Source: Sphingobium sp. Leaf26
GTDB taxonomy: Bacteria; Pseudomonadota; Alphaproteobacteria; Sphingomonadales; Sphingomonadaceae
Length of the DNA stretch: 64,000 nt
Assembly (NCBI RefSeq): GCF_001421665.1
Contig: NZ_LMKV01000001.1
Coordinates: 355,038-419,037, forward strand
Reading direction: 5' to 3'
Position numbers and translations under genes: made by a program. The notes under the pieces were generated by a model. It was not told where the DNA came from and did no database searches. It saw only the letters and a list, made by a program, of their open reading frames with translations. Below are positions 1 through 6,730 of this stretch, piece after piece (position 1 is the stretch's first letter; each line of letters begins with the position of its first letter).

Positions 1-21
1 GGAGAAGTGGAAGATCGCCAT
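1..21 (-). CDS. traA: TraA/MobA-type conjugative relaxase, N-terminal fragment (cut by window edge)
   Basis: Read on the minus strand from base 21, the first seven codons are MAIFHFS. This matches the conserved start of Ti-plasmid-type TraA relaxase-helicases (MAIxHFS), which nick oriT and lead the DNA strand into the recipient. Only 21 bases are inside the window. The call rests on this short match, the oriT-like sequence just upstream, and the divergent traC/traD-type genes, which reproduce the Ti-type traA / oriT / traCD layout. The rest of the gene cannot be judged from here. Confidence 0.6.
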
Positions 22-51
22 GACGATCGTCCATCTACTATGCTCAAGCGC

Positions 52-80
52 ACGTCGGAACGACGTATAAGCGCGCCCTT
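52..80 (+). other. Candidate origin of transfer (oriT) with nic motif
   Basis: A perfect inverted repeat, ACGTCG-gaa-CGACGT (52-66), is followed at once by TAAGCGCGCCCTT (68-80). The second part differs by one base from the nic core known for RSF1010 and Ti plasmids (TAAGTGCG/CCCT), which would place the nick between 75 and 76. The site lies between the divergent relaxase start (21) and the traC/traD-like genes, exactly where Ti-type oriT sites are found. The match and position are visible in the sequence; nicking itself is inferred. Confidence 0.6.
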
Positions 81-167
81 CTCGAAAATTTCTCGGACAA
101 GCCACGCGATTTTGATTCGGAACTCAAAGCCCTGGCCGACAAGGCCAAGGCGCTAAGGGAACGACGC

Positions 168-398
168 GTGAGGCAACTTGGCGAACTGGTGACAGCGACC
201 GGGGCCGATGCGCTCGACGCCGATATATTGGCCGGGGCATTGATCCATGCCGCCACGGTAAAAGATGCCGCGACAAAGGAGGGATGGCGCAAGACGGGCG
301 CGGCGTTCTTTCTCGGGAAAGGCGGCAAACCTGCGGGCGGACCTTCTAACCAGCAAAGCGGCACACTCCCGCTCGACGGCGGCGCGGCATCGGCTTGA
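168..398 (+). CDS. Small conjugal transfer protein, TraC/TraD-type, with doubtful start
   Basis: The C-terminal part (QLGELVTATGADALDADI, then a helix ending in GWRKTGAAFF) resembles the roughly 100-residue TraC/TraD-type accessory proteins that help relaxase processing in Ti-like systems. The only standard start is GTG at 168, but the reading frame stays open back to a TGA at 21-23, and residues encoded upstream (KPRDFDSEL, then KALADKAKALRERR) look like the conserved N-terminus. No ATG, GTG or TTG lies in that upstream stretch; only a CTG at 132 is available. The gene may therefore start at a non-standard codon or have lost its start. It sits just downstream of the oriT-like site and 22 bp before the next transfer gene. 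Confidence 0.55.
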   Translation: MRQLGELVTATGADALDADILAGALIHAATVKDAATKEGWRKTGAAFFLGKGGKPAGGPSNQQSGTLPLDGGAASA

Positions 399-420
399 GG
401 CTCGGAAAGCGCGAACCGAC

Positions 421-651
421 ATGCGAGACTGGCAGGTCAAGCGGCGGGAGAGAACGCGGCATCTGATCGAACTGGGTGGCCTCGTCATCAAGGCGGGGCT
501 GGTCGATCTGACCGACGACGACCGCGCGACGCTTTACGGCGCGTTCCTTACTGTCGCCAACCGGCTGCGCGGCGAGGAACGCGCCAACGCACTTGCACTG
601 TGGAAGCGCAAGGGCAAGCGGGCGTTCGAAGCGGAACAGGGCGGCAGTTAG
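421..651 (+). CDS. traD: Conjugal transfer protein TraD (small Ti-type)
   Basis: This 76-residue protein matches the small TraD family of Ti-type conjugation systems: a basic N-terminus (RDWQVKRRERTRHLIELGG), then GLVIKAGLVDLTDDDRATLYG, and a basic end. It probably assists DNA processing at oriT with the relaxase. The ATG at 421 gives the usual family length; an ATG at 265 in the same frame would add an unrelated leader that overlaps the preceding gene. In Ti plasmids traG normally follows traD. Here the next gene is on the opposite strand and the two stop codons overlap, so the transfer operon ends here. Confidence 0.75.
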   Translation: MRDWQVKRRERTRHLIELGGLVIKAGLVDLTDDDRATLYGAFLTVANRLRGEERANALALWKRKGKRAFEAEQGGS

Positions 652-2162
652 CGCGAAACCGACAAGCGCACATTGCTGTCCCGTTCTGCCTGATACTCGA
701 CCATCGCCGCCATGGGCGGGCTGCTCTTGTCGCAATAGCGCACGGTGATGAAGTCTTCTCGGATCGCAGGACACAGGCCGGAGCCATAGAGAATGTCCGC
801 GAGCGCGTCGAAGGTCGTGGCTTTAGCGCGATAGGCTCCGGTCCACCGCACTGCCCAAATGTCCTCGTTGGCCTTGACCCGGTAGCCCGCCCTCTGCGCA
901 ACATCCATGACCGCGCCAAGCACCGTGTCCGCGCGCACGTCGAAGTCCAGTACGGCGGACAGGTCGGCGGGTTTGGAACGGACGACTTGCGCGGACTTTA
1001 CCCGCCATAGCGTTGCCTCGGCACCCGCCATGAAGAAGCACAGGCAGACAATCGCCAAGGGCAGATGGTCAACCCAGTCCCTGCATCTGCCGGAGCGCCA
1101 GAACCGGCGAACGGAAACGAGCGGATTCCATCGGCCCTGTGGCGGGGCAACACGTCGCACGATCCGCCATGTCCGTTGCAGCATATTTGCGCGGCGGGCA
1201 GGCTGGGAAAGCGCTACCGCCGTTGTAGGTTCTGCGGGCGGCGGAAGCATTGGCGCTGGCAGGCTTGCGGCGAGCGAAGCCTGATGATCCGCGCAGGCGA
1301 ACGCTGCCCGTTCCTGCAATATCTCCACCCGCGCGAACGCCCATGACAATTCCTCGCCCGAAATGCGGTAGGATCGCCCATAGCGCGCTTCGACATACGC
1401 ACGTCGGATGCAGCCGAACGCGCGCCGCTCGAAGCGGCTGTCTCGCGGCCATGCCGAACATAGGTGCGGGTCCAGCGCCTCCGCCGCCTCGCGCAGTTCA
1501 TCGAGCGCATGGGTGCGCGGAGCGTGCAGGCTGATGGATCGCAAGACGCACAAATAGAAATGTTCGCACGCCTGATGCAGCATCAGCGCCGCCATCGGCG
1601 CATCACCTCGGTCCCGATAGAAAGCCGCGCCAGCCAGAAATCCGGTGCCGCGCTCATGCCACCGGATGAACTCCACCGCACCCCGGATAGCCCGTTCTCT
1701 CACCGGAAGGCGGTGAGGCTCTTTCAGCCGCAAGCCCTCCATTTGGTATAGCGCGATGCCCTGCTCGGCGATGGTGACGAAATGCGGGACGCCATCGACA
1801 AGCGCGCCGTTGACCCGCTCAAGGCTTTCCACAGATAACCGTACCGGACGGGTAATTTCGCCATGCTCCCATGCGCGGCGTAGCCGGTCGCGCACCAGCC
1901 GCCAATCCCGTTCGCTGCGGGCAAGGCGCGGATAGTTCACGATCGCAAGCACGCGGAACGCTTCCCCCGGCCCGATGTCATCCCAATCCTTCTCGGCATG
2001 GGGGCCGTGCAGGATCAGGGTGAGGATGCGGCCCGCCCGGAAATGTTCGGAACATCGGCCTTTGGTCGTTTCCTCAAACGCCTCGAAGACGATTGTGGCG
2101 ACGTGAAGAAGTTCCTCACGGATCGGCGCGGGCAGATGGTCGGCATCAGTGCGCAGCATCAT
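648..2162 (-). CDS. Membrane-anchored protein with nucleotidyltransferase-like, HEPN and C-terminal STN-like domains
   Basis: The 504-residue protein has an unusual order of parts. Residues about 15-150 resemble a minimal nucleotidyltransferase (MNT) domain, but the usual GSxARG...SDxD metal site is degenerate (HGPHAEKDWDD). Residues about 178-290 look like the HEPN domain that often follows such MNT domains (LMLHQACEHFYLCVL, later RRAYVEARYG); R208-x4-H213 could be an RNase-type motif. After a Pro/Ala linker and basic stretch, residues 367-386 form one transmembrane helix. Residues 400-478 match the secretin/TonB short N-terminal (STN) pattern (LDFDVRADTVLGAVMDVAQ ... ALADILYGSGL). The basic stretch predicts a cytoplasmic N-terminus and periplasmic STN. 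The start at 2162 is chosen because its ATG overlaps the upstream TGA (ATGA). Function is not known; signalling or defence are guesses. Confidence 0.7.
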   Translation of the reverse strand: MMLRTDADHLPAPIREELLHVATIVFEAFEETTKGRCSEHFRAGRILTLILHGPHAEKDWDDIGPGEAFRVLAIVNYPRLARSERDWRLVRDRLRRAWEHGEITRPVRLSVESLERVNGALVDGVPHFVTIAEQGIALYQMEGLRLKEPHRLPVRERAIRGAVEFIRWHERGTGFLAGAAFYRDRGDAPMAALMLHQACEHFYLCVLRSISLHAPRTHALDELREAAEALDPHLCSAWPRDSRFERRAFGCIRRAYVEARYGRSYRISGEELSWAFARVEILQERAAFACADHQASLAASLPAPMLPPPAEPTTAVALSQPARRANMLQRTWRIVRRVAPPQGRWNPLVSVRRFWRSGRCRDWVDHLPLAIVCLCFFMAGAEATLWRVKSAQVVRSKPADLSAVLDFDVRADTVLGAVMDVAQRAGYRVKANEDIWAVRWTGAYRAKATTFDALADILYGSGLCPAIREDFITVRYCDKSSPPMAAMVEYQAERDSNVRLSVSR

Positions 2163-2803
2163 GACCGCGCCTCCTGTGGGCGACGCTGGCAACCCTTCGG
2201 GCGCGGGTGGCCGGTCACGTCATGCACGCGATCTACCAAGGCACGGACAAGGGGCGTGATCGTGGCGGGAATGAAGCCGCCCGTGCGGGGCCGGTCTTCC
2301 TCCCATTCATGATAATGATAGCCCCATTTCCAATAGGGCGAGAGGACCGCCGCCAACCGCGCCATGTCGGGGCAATCATGGCCAAAGCCGCAGGCATTGG
2401 CGTAGGCCAGCGCCTTGGCGATATCCTGCCTGATGTGGCTCGCGTTCCACGTATCGGCAAAGCCCATATCCAGCAGATAGGCGCACAGGGCCTGTTGGGT
2501 CACGAAACCCGCCTGATGCAGCGCTTCTTTTGCATGTCGCGGCTCGATGAGGAAATCCGCTTCCAGCGTGGTCATCCACCGTTCCGCATTGTGATAGCGG
2601 AAACGGCTTATGCTTCGCCCCTCTTTCGTCCGCTCTATCCTCGCGGGTTCATCATCGTAGCGCCGGTGCAGCGCCGCCAATGTGCCACCCCAGGCGGAGG
2701 CAACGACAGATGCCGCCACCGGAGCGACTGCCAACCCGCGCAGTAGAGCGCGGCGCGAGGTGCTGATCTGCGAATCACTCAAGCGAGAATCGGATGAAAT
2801 CAT
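2159..2803 (-). CDS. Hypothetical protein with Tat-like signal sequence
   Basis: This 214-residue protein is not recognised. Residues 16-40 (TSRRALLRGLAVAP, then an Ala/Val-rich stretch) look like a twin-arginine export signal, so it may be folded in the cytoplasm and exported to the periplasm. The mature part is rich in Trp, His and Tyr (WKWGYHYHEWEEDRP near residue 157). It overlaps the following MNT-HEPN-STN gene by 4 bp (ATGA), so the two are probably translated together. Both would be periplasmic in part, which suggests contact with the STN-like domain; this is inference. Upstream lie two palindromes and a divergent regulator gene. Confidence 0.6.
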   Translation of the reverse strand: MISSDSRLSDSQISTSRRALLRGLAVAPVAASVVASAWGGTLAALHRRYDDEPARIERTKEGRSISRFRYHNAERWMTTLEADFLIEPRHAKEALHQAGFVTQQALCAYLLDMGFADTWNASHIRQDIAKALAYANACGFGHDCPDMARLAAVLSPYWKWGYHYHEWEEDRPRTGGFIPATITPLVRALVDRVHDVTGHPRPKGCQRRPQEARS

Positions 2804-2859
2804 GGCCTGCCTTCCTCAGTTCGCCGTCCCGGCCGCATCGAGGATGCGTTCGAAGTATT

Positions 2860-2873
2860 AAGCGGCACCGCTT
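2860..2873. promoter_or_regulatory. Palindromic operator candidate 1
   Basis: The perfect inverted repeat AAGCGG-CA-CCGCTT lies 57 bp upstream of the Tat-like gene start and 90 bp upstream of the divergent ribbon-helix-helix gene. Its centre is 42 bp from the centre of the second palindrome, which is four helical turns. Confidence 0.5.
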
Positions 2874-2898
2874 ATAGCATAAAAGGAAGGCTATGATC

Positions 2899-2918
2899 AA
2901 TAACCGGCACCGGTTATT
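2899..2918. promoter_or_regulatory. Palindromic operator candidate 2
   Basis: The perfect inverted repeat AATAACCGG-CA-CCGGTTATT shares the CGG-CA-CCG core and spacer with the first palindrome. It lies 45 bp upstream of the ribbon-helix-helix gene, a likely place for autoregulation. Confidence 0.55.
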
Positions 2919-2962
2919 CTGGTTCTGATTGAACGGGTGCCACGTGCGGTTACGACGCAATT

Positions 2963-3130
2963 ATGGGAAGGCCACCGCTCAACGTGAAATCAACCAACAT
3001 CCGATTGCCCGAAGGTCTCGGCGAGCGGATTGACAAGCTGGTGGGGCGGCAGCGCCGTGCAGCCTTCATTCGGGAAGTGCTGGAACGGGAAGTTGAGCGA
3101 CGCGAGAACGAGCAGGGTAAGGCTGGCTAA
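2963..3130 (+). CDS. Small ribbon-helix-helix (CopG/Arc-type) DNA-binding protein
   Basis: This 55-residue ORF reads MGRPPLNVKSTNIRLPEGL, then helix GERIDKLVG, a turn, and RAAFIREVLEREVERRE. The strand-helix-helix pattern with a basic Thr/Asn-containing strand (STNIRL) is typical of ribbon-helix-helix repressors such as CopG or plasmid antitoxins. These dimers bind palindromes, and two matching palindromes lie just upstream, so it likely controls itself and the divergent 2803-648 operon. It is too short to be picked up by length filters, but its composition and context support it. It could alternatively be the antitoxin of an unrecognised toxin. Confidence 0.7.
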   Translation: MGRPPLNVKSTNIRLPEGLGERIDKLVGRQRRAAFIREVLEREVERRENEQGKAG

Positions 3131-3238
3131 AAGGGGCGGATCGCTCCCCATCCCGTCTTCCGAATAAAGCCTTCAGGCTGGAAGTGCCCACTCAAATGCT
3201 TAATACCTCCCATAAATTACCTACGGGGACGGATTCCG

Positions 3239-4345
3239 ATGAGCCTAGAAGACGAAATCAAAGACGCACGACAAACGGTCGTCACCGATGGTTACGATAT
3301 GTCAATCGGCGAGGTCATCAATCTGTACAAGAACGAAGAACTCGTGATCGCGCCCGCGTTCCAACGGCTTTTCCGATGGGATGATGAACGAAAGACGCGT
3401 TTTATCGAATCGATTATTCTCGGCATCCCTTTCCCTCCCATCTTCGTTCATCAGGATGACGAAGGAATCTGGGAACTTATCGATGGTCTTCAGCGGGTTT
3501 CTACGATTCTCCAATTGACCGGAGACCTTAAAGGCGAACGCGCCGATCAACTTGGTCCCTTGGTGCTCAATGGTACAAGGTTTCTGCCCAGCCTGACTGG
3601 AAAGCGATGGACCGAATCCGCAGAGGGTGCGGGCGATGGAATCGGCGTCCCCACCCAACTGGCTGTGAAGCGGTCCCGAGTGAGAGTTGAAATCCTGCAG
3701 GCTGGCAGCTCTCAGACGGCGAAGTATGAACTATTTCAACGTTTGAACACTGGTGGTGCTGACCTTAGCCCTCAGGAAGTCCGAAACAGCATTGCGGTCT
3801 CGATCAATAAAGAATTCTTTGACTGGTTGGTAAAACTTTCAAATTATGCAGCCTTTGTTACGACGACACGCCAGACCGCAGCTGCCCTAGAGTCGCAGGC
3901 AGGGGTAGAGATGGTTCTTCGATTTGTTGCTTTTCGTAACATTCCGTATCAAAGTGGAATGGATGTTCATGAATACCTCGACGACGCTCTGCTAAATCTC
4001 GCCAGTAAAGTTGACTTCGACAGGGGTGCAGAAGAAGCCATCTTTAACAAGACATTTGACTTCTTGAACACCGCTCTTGATGGTAAGGCTTTCCAACGTT
4101 GGGACGGTCAGAATTTCTCCGGAAAATTCTTGATGTCGATTTTTGAAGTGTTGGCGATTGGACTTTCAAAGAACCTCGCTGCGTACGAGGCAATGGGTGA
4201 TCCGAACCGAAGCCAAGCAATTGAAGCAAAGGCTAAATCTCTCAACGGCGTTCCGGTATTCATAGAAAACTCAGGGGCAGGAGTAAGGGGCACCACCCGT
4301 TTGTCCAAGCTACTCCCAGTGGCGGAAGCACTGATAAAGCCTTGA
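3239..4345 (+). CDS. DUF262 (GmrS-N/ParB-like) protein, probable defence component
   Basis: The 368-residue protein matches DUF262 at its N-terminus: IAPAFQRLFRWDDERKTRFI (38-57), SIILGIPFPPIFV (58-70) and the nucleotide-site motif IDGLQRVSTI (81-90), here DGLQR instead of the commoner DGQQR. DUF262 is the ParB-like NTP-dependent domain of type IV restriction enzymes such as GmrSD. The DUF1524 HNH nuclease domain found in GmrSD is absent; the C-terminal half is helical and unassigned. A GGGGA ribosome site lies 8-9 bases upstream. The next gene, an HEPN RNase, starts 7 bp after the stop, so the two form one unit in which DUF262 may sense and HEPN may cut. Its AT-rich codon use differs from the neighbourhood. 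Confidence 0.8.
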   Translation: MSLEDEIKDARQTVVTDGYDMSIGEVINLYKNEELVIAPAFQRLFRWDDERKTRFIESIILGIPFPPIFVHQDDEGIWELIDGLQRVSTILQLTGDLKGERADQLGPLVLNGTRFLPSLTGKRWTESAEGAGDGIGVPTQLAVKRSRVRVEILQAGSSQTAKYELFQRLNTGGADLSPQEVRNSIAVSINKEFFDWLVKLSNYAAFVTTTRQTAAALESQAGVEMVLRFVAFRNIPYQSGMDVHEYLDDALLNLASKVDFDRGAEEAIFNKTFDFLNTALDGKAFQRWDGQNFSGKFLMSIFEVLAIGLSKNLAAYEAMGDPNRSQAIEAKAKSLNGVPVFIENSGAGVRGTTRLSKLLPVAEALIKP

Positions 4346-4352
4346 GGTTTGT

Positions 4353-4997
4353 ATGGCCGCTGTTCGAACGTTGCTTCAGTTACAAGACGCGATGGATCAA
4401 GAGTTAGCTTGGCGCATCAAGGAGGTTGGCACGTTCCGTGTTGAGTCGGCCAAGGGCGGGCAAAAGAGCAAAGCATTCACGCGCGCAGGCGTAGCTTTGC
4501 TTTACGCTCATTGGGAAGGTTTCGTAAAACGTTCCGCTGAGCTCTATTTGGAATATGTTTCTAATCGAGGGCTAAAATACGAAGAACTAATGAGTTGCTT
4601 CATTGTATTTGGCCTAAAAGGAAAACTAAATACCCTTGTTGCCTCAAGGAAATCGACACCAAATATTGAGGCTATTGAATTTATAAGGGGTTCTCTCGGC
4701 GATTTGGCCGCGTTAAAAATGGCAGGCGCGGTGAACACAGAGTCTAATCTGTCGTCGAGCGTATTCGAAAACATTGCTAAATCAGTTGGAGTGTCCACTA
4801 CGCCCTACGAAACGAAATTCAATTTGATTGATTCAAGCCTTGTGGGGCGGCGCAATAAAATTGCTCACGGAGAGTTTCTTGATCTGAAATCTGGAGACTT
4901 TGGCCCACTAGTCGAGGAAGTTTTAGACCTGATACGTTTATTTAAGAATGATCTGCTTAATGCAGCCGCAACAGAGGCATACAAGAAGATCGCTTAG
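4353..4997 (+). CDS. MAE_28990/MAE_18760-like HEPN-domain protein, predicted RNase
   Basis: This 214-residue protein has the marks of the MAE_28990-type HEPN family: ALLYAHWEGFVKR (48-60) near the start and RRNKIAHGE (166-174) near the end. The latter holds the R167-x4-H172 pair that forms the RNA-cutting site of active HEPN dimers. Such genes are common next to DUF262 genes in defence islands. It lies 7 bp downstream of the DUF262 gene and is likely co-translated. Base composition is lower in GC than the flanks, a sign of transfer. The most likely role is the RNA-cutting effector of an abortive or antiphage response; no experiment in this exact family is assumed. Confidence 0.75.
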   Translation: MAAVRTLLQLQDAMDQELAWRIKEVGTFRVESAKGGQKSKAFTRAGVALLYAHWEGFVKRSAELYLEYVSNRGLKYEELMSCFIVFGLKGKLNTLVASRKSTPNIEAIEFIRGSLGDLAALKMAGAVNTESNLSSSVFENIAKSVGVSTTPYETKFNLIDSSLVGRRNKIAHGEFLDLKSGDFGPLVEEVLDLIRLFKNDLLNAAATEAYKKIA

Positions 4998-5164
4998 CAT
5001 TTACCTCAAAGATGCCCGCTCCGCCGAGCTCTACAGGCTGGTTCGAGCCCGCCCGTGCGCGCGCCGCAGCACGGTCGTCTGCCTGCCTAGGATCGCTATC
5101 CGCCCATCCCTGACGATGACCCGACATTCCGCTGTCGGCCAATCTCGGCAGCGTTCAGCGGTTT

Positions 5165-5458
5165 TTACTCCGGGGGAATGTCCTGGGGCCACATGCGCGC
5201 GCCATGGATCACGCGAAGGATGCGGACGGTATCCCCGATGATCTGATAAGGTGCGATATAGGGCGTGCGCGCGATCACCAATTCGCGCGTGCCGTCGATC
5301 CGGCCCGGACGCCCGCTATTTGGAAAGTCTTTGAGGCGCTGGGCTGCTGCCTCGATCCGATCATCTACATCGGCGGCGGCTTGAGGGTTATCCTCGGCAA
5401 TCCAAATGAATATCGCCAGACGATCAGTCGTCGCCCGATTGGACCAAGCGAGCTTCAT
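5165..5458 (-). CDS. ParE/RelE-family toxin
   Basis: The 97-residue protein shows the ParE/RelE pattern: an N-terminal helix pair (WSNRATTDRLAIFIWIAEDNP), DFPNSGRPGRIDGTRELVI, and a final strand with VRILRVIHGARMWP. Toxins of this fold poison gyrase (ParE) or cut mRNA on the ribosome (RelE). The GxRELVIxxTPYI-type middle favours ParE. The start overlaps the antitoxin stop by 4 bp, so the antitoxin is made first, as is usual. Confidence 0.85.
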   Translation of the reverse strand: MKLAWSNRATTDRLAIFIWIAEDNPQAAADVDDRIEAAAQRLKDFPNSGRPGRIDGTRELVIARTPYIAPYQIIGDTVRILRVIHGARMWPQDIPPE

Positions 5459-5760
5459 TGCACCGGCTTGAGGCCCTTTCGCGCGTTCGCGCGAAGCTCA
5501 GCAAATCGCGCGGAAACCTCCGCGTCGTCAATGTCGGGCCGATCATCGTCCAGCGCCTCCTGCACTCGCGCCCGGAACCACTGGTCGTAGGCTTGCCGCT
5601 CGACCAGCAGCTCCATGGGAGCAACGCCCTCGCGCGCGGTGCGGGTCAGAAGGATGCGCACGGCGTCTGATACCGTGAGCCCCATCCGCTCAAACACGGC
5701 GGAGGCACGGTCCTTCACGTCCGAATCGATTCGGGTCTGAATAAGCGCGTTGTTGGCCAT
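5455..5760 (-). CDS. RelB/DinJ-family antitoxin
   Basis: From the ATG at 5760 the product is 101 residues. Residues 1-50 form a RelB/DinJ ribbon-helix-helix (ALIQTRIDSDVKDRASAVFE, then MGLTVSDAVRILLTRTA), which binds DNA and neutralises the toxin through its C-terminal part. The longer open frame upstream adds an unrelated leader, so the internal ATG is preferred. It forms an operon with the ParE-like toxin and is probably autoregulated. The pair likely helps to keep the mobile element in the cell. Confidence 0.85.
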   Translation of the reverse strand: MANNALIQTRIDSDVKDRASAVFERMGLTVSDAVRILLTRTAREGVAPMELLVERQAYDQWFRARVQEALDDDRPDIDDAEVSARFAELRANARKGLKPVQ

Positions 5761-6310
5761 GGGATCACTCCTTCGGCTCACATGTAATTCAATCGCATGA
5801 CAATTGCCATCGGGAAACCGCAGAGTTCTTTGGCGCAAGTGCCACTACGATGTGCAAATCGGCACTGAAATGCCGAAAGCGGCAGTGTAGTGCCTACTTC
5901 CGGAACTCTACTTCCTATCCCCTTGCGCGCCAGGAAAAAGCGAGACAGCTTATGCACAGGAGGCATAGCAAAAGACGGCTTGGCGGGTCGTCAAAAAGAG
6001 GTCCGCCATGGCGTGCGACTCGAACAGGTCGATTGCTATCATTTCGAGGGCTAAGCGCCCGCTGCTGGCCCTTGCAAGGCACTGCCCTGCCCAATCCCGG
6101 CAAAAGGCGACCGCCGCTTGCCGTCTGGGGCCACCGATGATCCGCTATTGCCGCCACATGCGCGAAATCTCCGCCGATCCTCGACATTTGCCGCCGTAGG
6201 CCCGCCATAGCCCTATGCGCGCCGATTGCCCCTTGCGGGCAGAGGGACGGCCCGCATTGTTCAACTCTCATGGGGGAAAGGCATAACTGGCGCATGTATG
6301 GAATAAGTCG
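5761..6310. other. Non-coding stretch of the mobile element
   Basis: No convincing gene is seen in these 550 bases. The left part should carry the toxin-antitoxin promoter. It holds a hairpin TCGGCA-ctgaaa-TGCCGA (5859-5876) and repeated AGTGCC/GGCACT hexamers near 5838-5895, which may be repressor contacts. The rest (about 5930-6290) has only frames with atypical composition for a gene. Confidence 0.4.
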
Positions 6311-6526
6311 ATGTCCAACACTGATCGTATCATTCGATTGAAGACCGTTCTGGCCCGCACCGGGCTTTCCCGTTCCACCCTTTACCGCAAGATTGCGGAC
6401 GGGACATTTCCCGCGCAAATTAGAATTAGCGTTCATGGCGCTGGCTGGCGGGAGTCGTCCGTCGAACGCTGGATGGCCGATCCTGTTAGCTATCGCGAGG
6501 AACGGGCCGGGAGCCATGCGCAGTGA
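6311..6526 (+). CDS. AlpA-family DNA-binding regulator
   Basis: The 71-residue protein has the AlpA pattern: DRIIRLKTVLARTGLSRSTLY (helix-turn-helix), then RKIADGTFPAQIRIS and GWRESSVERWM. AlpA proteins activate excision and integrase genes of P4-like prophages and islands. It is adjacent to the integrase (convergent) and followed by a second small helix-turn-helix gene that overlaps it by 4 bp. It probably controls excision of this element. Confidence 0.85.
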   Translation: MSNTDRIIRLKTVLARTGLSRSTLYRKIADGTFPAQIRISVHGAGWRESSVERWMADPVSYREERAGSHAQ

Positions 6527-6717
6527 CCGCGCTCCCGCCCCCGGATACAATCTGCGTCCGCGTCAATGAAGCGGCGCGCATGATCGGCGTCGGTCGCACC
6601 AAGCTCTATGAACTGATCGCGGCTGGCGAGGTCGAAACGGTGAAGTTTGGCAAGGCAACCCGTATCACCACCGCCAGCCTGCACGATTTGGTCAGGCGGC
6701 AACGCGGAGCGCTGTAG
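6523..6717 (+). CDS. Excisionase-family helix-turn-helix protein
   Basis: The 64-residue product contains the MerR-like excisionase pattern: VNEAARMIGVGRTKLYELIAAGEV (14-37) then KFGKATRITTASLHDLVRR. This is the form of small excisionases and DNA-distorting regulators. It starts with GTG inside the stop of the AlpA-like gene (GTGA), which suggests coupled translation. Together with AlpA it may set the balance between integration and excision by the convergent integrase 13 bp away. Confidence 0.75.
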   Translation: MTALPPPDTICVRVNEAARMIGVGRTKLYELIAAGEVETVKFGKATRITTASLHDLVRRQRGAL

Positions 6718-6730
6718 GGTCGGACGCCGT

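Noticed and set aside
5915-6550. A 211-codon minus-strand frame in the mobile element that covers part of the gap before the AlpA-like gene.
   Set aside because: It overlaps the AlpA gene, its composition is unlike a real protein and no ribosome site is seen. I leave the gap as non-coding.
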